Shown: positions 57,078 through 58,500 of the stretch, in pieces
How the letters are laid out: the number at the start of each line of letters is the position of its first letter
Numbering within the stretch: the stretch's first letter is position 1
Source: Cristatella mucedo
Lineage: Eukaryota > Bryozoa > Phylactolaemata > Cristatellidae
NCBI GenBank assembly: GCA_009760855.2
Contig: WPIO01000049.1
Location: 2,499,001-2,557,500, forward strand
Length of the DNA stretch: 58,500 nucleotides
Reading direction: 5' to 3'
Notes under the pieces: generated by a model
The model's database searches: none
What the model saw: only the letters and a program-made list of their open reading frames with translations
What the model was told of the DNA's origin: nothing
Program-made: the position numbers and the translations under genes

Positions 57078-57380
57078 CGAATGAATTACATCTGCACGGC
57101 TGCACCGAGCTGATGGCACTGCATTACATCTGCACGGCTGCACCAAGCTGATGACACTGCATTCCATATGCATGGCTGCTCCGAGCTGATGCTGCTTCAT
57201 TCCATATGTATGGCTGCACCGAGCTGAGGGTACTGCATTGCATATGTATGGCTGCACCGAGCTGAGGGTACTGCATTGCATATGTATGGCTGCACCGAGC
57301 TGAGGGTACTGCATTGCATATGCACGGCTGCTCCGAGCTGATGCTTCTGCATTACATCTGCAAGGTTGCTCCAAGCTGAT
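57078..57380. repeat. 38-bp minisatellite, about 8 units
   Basis: Units contain GCATATGTATGGCTGCACCG and AGCTGAGGGTACTGCATT. The period is 38 bp, measured between the CATATGTATG motifs at 57241 and 57279. The central three units are identical; the flanking ones diverge. 38 is not a multiple of 3, so the Cys/Ala-rich minus frame over it is probably not a repeat protein. Confidence 0.93.
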
Positions 57381-58171
57381 CGGGCTGCGTCACAACAACT
57401 TTTCTTTTAACGGCAGTCAGTGCAATACTCTGCGAGGCCCTCATTCTCACTCTACTGTTGGGATACGTGGGTACTTCAAGGCAAAGAGGGGTGCTCGATT
57501 ATAAATAATTTTGGAAGAGTCAGACCAACGTGACTTGGATCTCTTTAAGGGCAAGGGAGACTTGCAATGCAGCAGTTAGCGAGCATGGCTGTGAGCCAAC
57601 ACTGATGCCCAGTGTTCGGATATAACCGTGCCATTTACCCACCTCCAAGAAAATGCTGCTGTTAAAATTTTCGGAGAACAGCTCAGAATTGTTAGCTCCT
57701 CGTAGGCACTGCAAAAGACCAAAAGGCTGTCGCTTAACGGAATCCTTTGGAAACCCGAAGCAAAAAATGTTGAGATACACAACGAGGACTCAATGACTCG
57801 CAGTCGCCTATAGCGGATAAATAAAGCTGGAGCGACACCTCTGCAGCCTTGCAACCTAGATTTGAAACCTATTACCGTCCTCTTGCCCATAATGTACAAA
57901 GTTTCAAAAGAATTGAGTGCTCGCGAATGAACAAACAGTAATCTTATTCTCATTTGTCTTGCCTCCGGATCTATTTTGTAGTCACCAGAATGCACAAAAC
58001 TCGTCGGATGTCTCTCACGGATTTGACAGTACCCAATGCGTTCACTGCAGAGTCCGGAAGTCACCGAGAAGCCGATCCGACGCAAACGTGTCGGTGATTA
58101 GGCACCCATCATTCACATTTGTCAACCTCCAGCTGGCAGCAGACAGATGGCTCGTAGAGTAGTCGGGGCGT
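57381..58171. other. Unannotated stretch
   Basis: A 169-codon minus frame (58085-57576) is open, with mixed composition but no family resemblance or splice support. Confidence 0.35.
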
Positions 58172-58240
58172 ACGAGCAGCTGGCATCTCGGTGTCCTGTT
58201 CCAAAGTGACTTTTCATTAGCCGACCATATCGGCTCATGT
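58172..58240 (+). mobile_element. LINE-X fragment
   Basis: CTCGGTGTCCTGTTCCAAAG and TGACTTTTCATTAGCCGACC align with 29947-30000 of the main copy (NLGVMFQSDLSLDDHISS region). Confidence 0.65.
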
Positions 58241-58267
58241 ATACGCGCCCGCGTTTGTGCTCGCGCG

Positions 58268-58275
58268 CACACACG

Positions 58276-58322
<47 letters not shown>
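58268..58322. repeat. (CA)n microsatellite
   Basis: About 20 clean CA units after CGCA interruptions. Confidence 0.97.
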
Positions 58323-58324
<2 letters not shown>

Positions 58325-58391
58325 TTATATATAGGGGTTACTATAGGCCGTCGATACCTGGGCAGACTGCAGGCCGTCGGTGGAGCCGTTG

Positions 58392-58500
58392 GCGTAATGC
58401 AATGAAATGTATCGCCGTCTGTAACTCCACAAAGCCATAAAGACCATGTGGGTGTTACGCAGGAGAGTTTTGTATAGCGCTCTCACAGCCTAAGTGGCTT
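58392..58500 (-). mobile_element. LINE-Y 3' end, cut by the window edge
   Basis: AATGTATCGCCGTCTGTAAC, GTGGGTGTTACGCAGGAGAG, CTCACAGCCTAAGTGGCTT: the minus-oriented 3' untranslated region and coding end, very close to 43360-43450. The element continues past 58500. Confidence 0.82.

Noticed and set aside
56856-57374. 172-codon Cys/Ala-rich repeat protein on the minus strand
   Set aside because: Its repeats come from the 38-bp minisatellite, whose length is not a multiple of 3, so successive units are read in different frames.

Overview
This is animal nuclear DNA, most likely from an invertebrate. There are no operons and no prokaryotic signals. The window holds coding exons bounded by GT-AG splice sites, multi-kilobase introns, many CR1/L2-like LINE fragments, tRNA-derived SINEs, and very many long dinucleotide microsatellites. 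I cannot place the species; a lophotrochozoan or flatworm would fit, but that is a guess. Almost every short reading frame here is a shadow of a microsatellite, of a GC-rich stretch or of a retroelement.

The main host gene I can support is on the minus strand. It runs from a possible first exon near 18.2 kb through three coding exons at 15.79-15.36, 9.74-7.96 and 1.42-1.12 kb, and probably continues beyond the left edge. The reading phases agree at each junction (0/0, then 2/2) and the splice sites are good. The visible protein is about 833 residues, rich in Ser, Ala, Gly and Gln, probably disordered, and resembles no family I know. CpG-rich DNA at about 18.7-21.5 kb lies upstream of it and could hold its promoter. 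Other CpG-rich blocks lie at 25.0-25.9, 39.1-40.9 (with a (GGC)33 tract) and 46.2-46.7 kb (CCAAT, two CACGTG E-boxes and a TATA box).

The rest is mostly repeats. I use four working names. LINE-X is a CR1/L2-like element whose 3' end is an (ATT)n tract. LINE-Y is a second CR1/L2-like element ending in (ACATT)n. SINE-X has a tRNA-like head and nearly the same last 50 bases as LINE-X, so it probably borrows the LINE-X machinery. SINE-Z is a separate tRNA-like family. The best LINE-X copy (27.9-30.8 kb) keeps an endonuclease piece and most of the reverse transcriptase but is broken by stops and frameshifts and lacks a catalytic Asp. At 43.2-45.65 kb one LINE-Y copy is interrupted by a second LINE-Y and also by a SINE-X.

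Satellite-type DNA includes a 2.46-kb array of a 28-bp CpG-rich unit (51.66-54.12 kb), a 38-bp array (57.1-57.4 kb), 20-bp and 14-bp arrays, a perfect 128-bp tandem duplication (17.0 kb), a 425-bp (GA)n tract, and an 870-bp polypyrimidine tract. I found no rRNA gene, no convincing tRNA gene, no CRISPR array and no viral gene.
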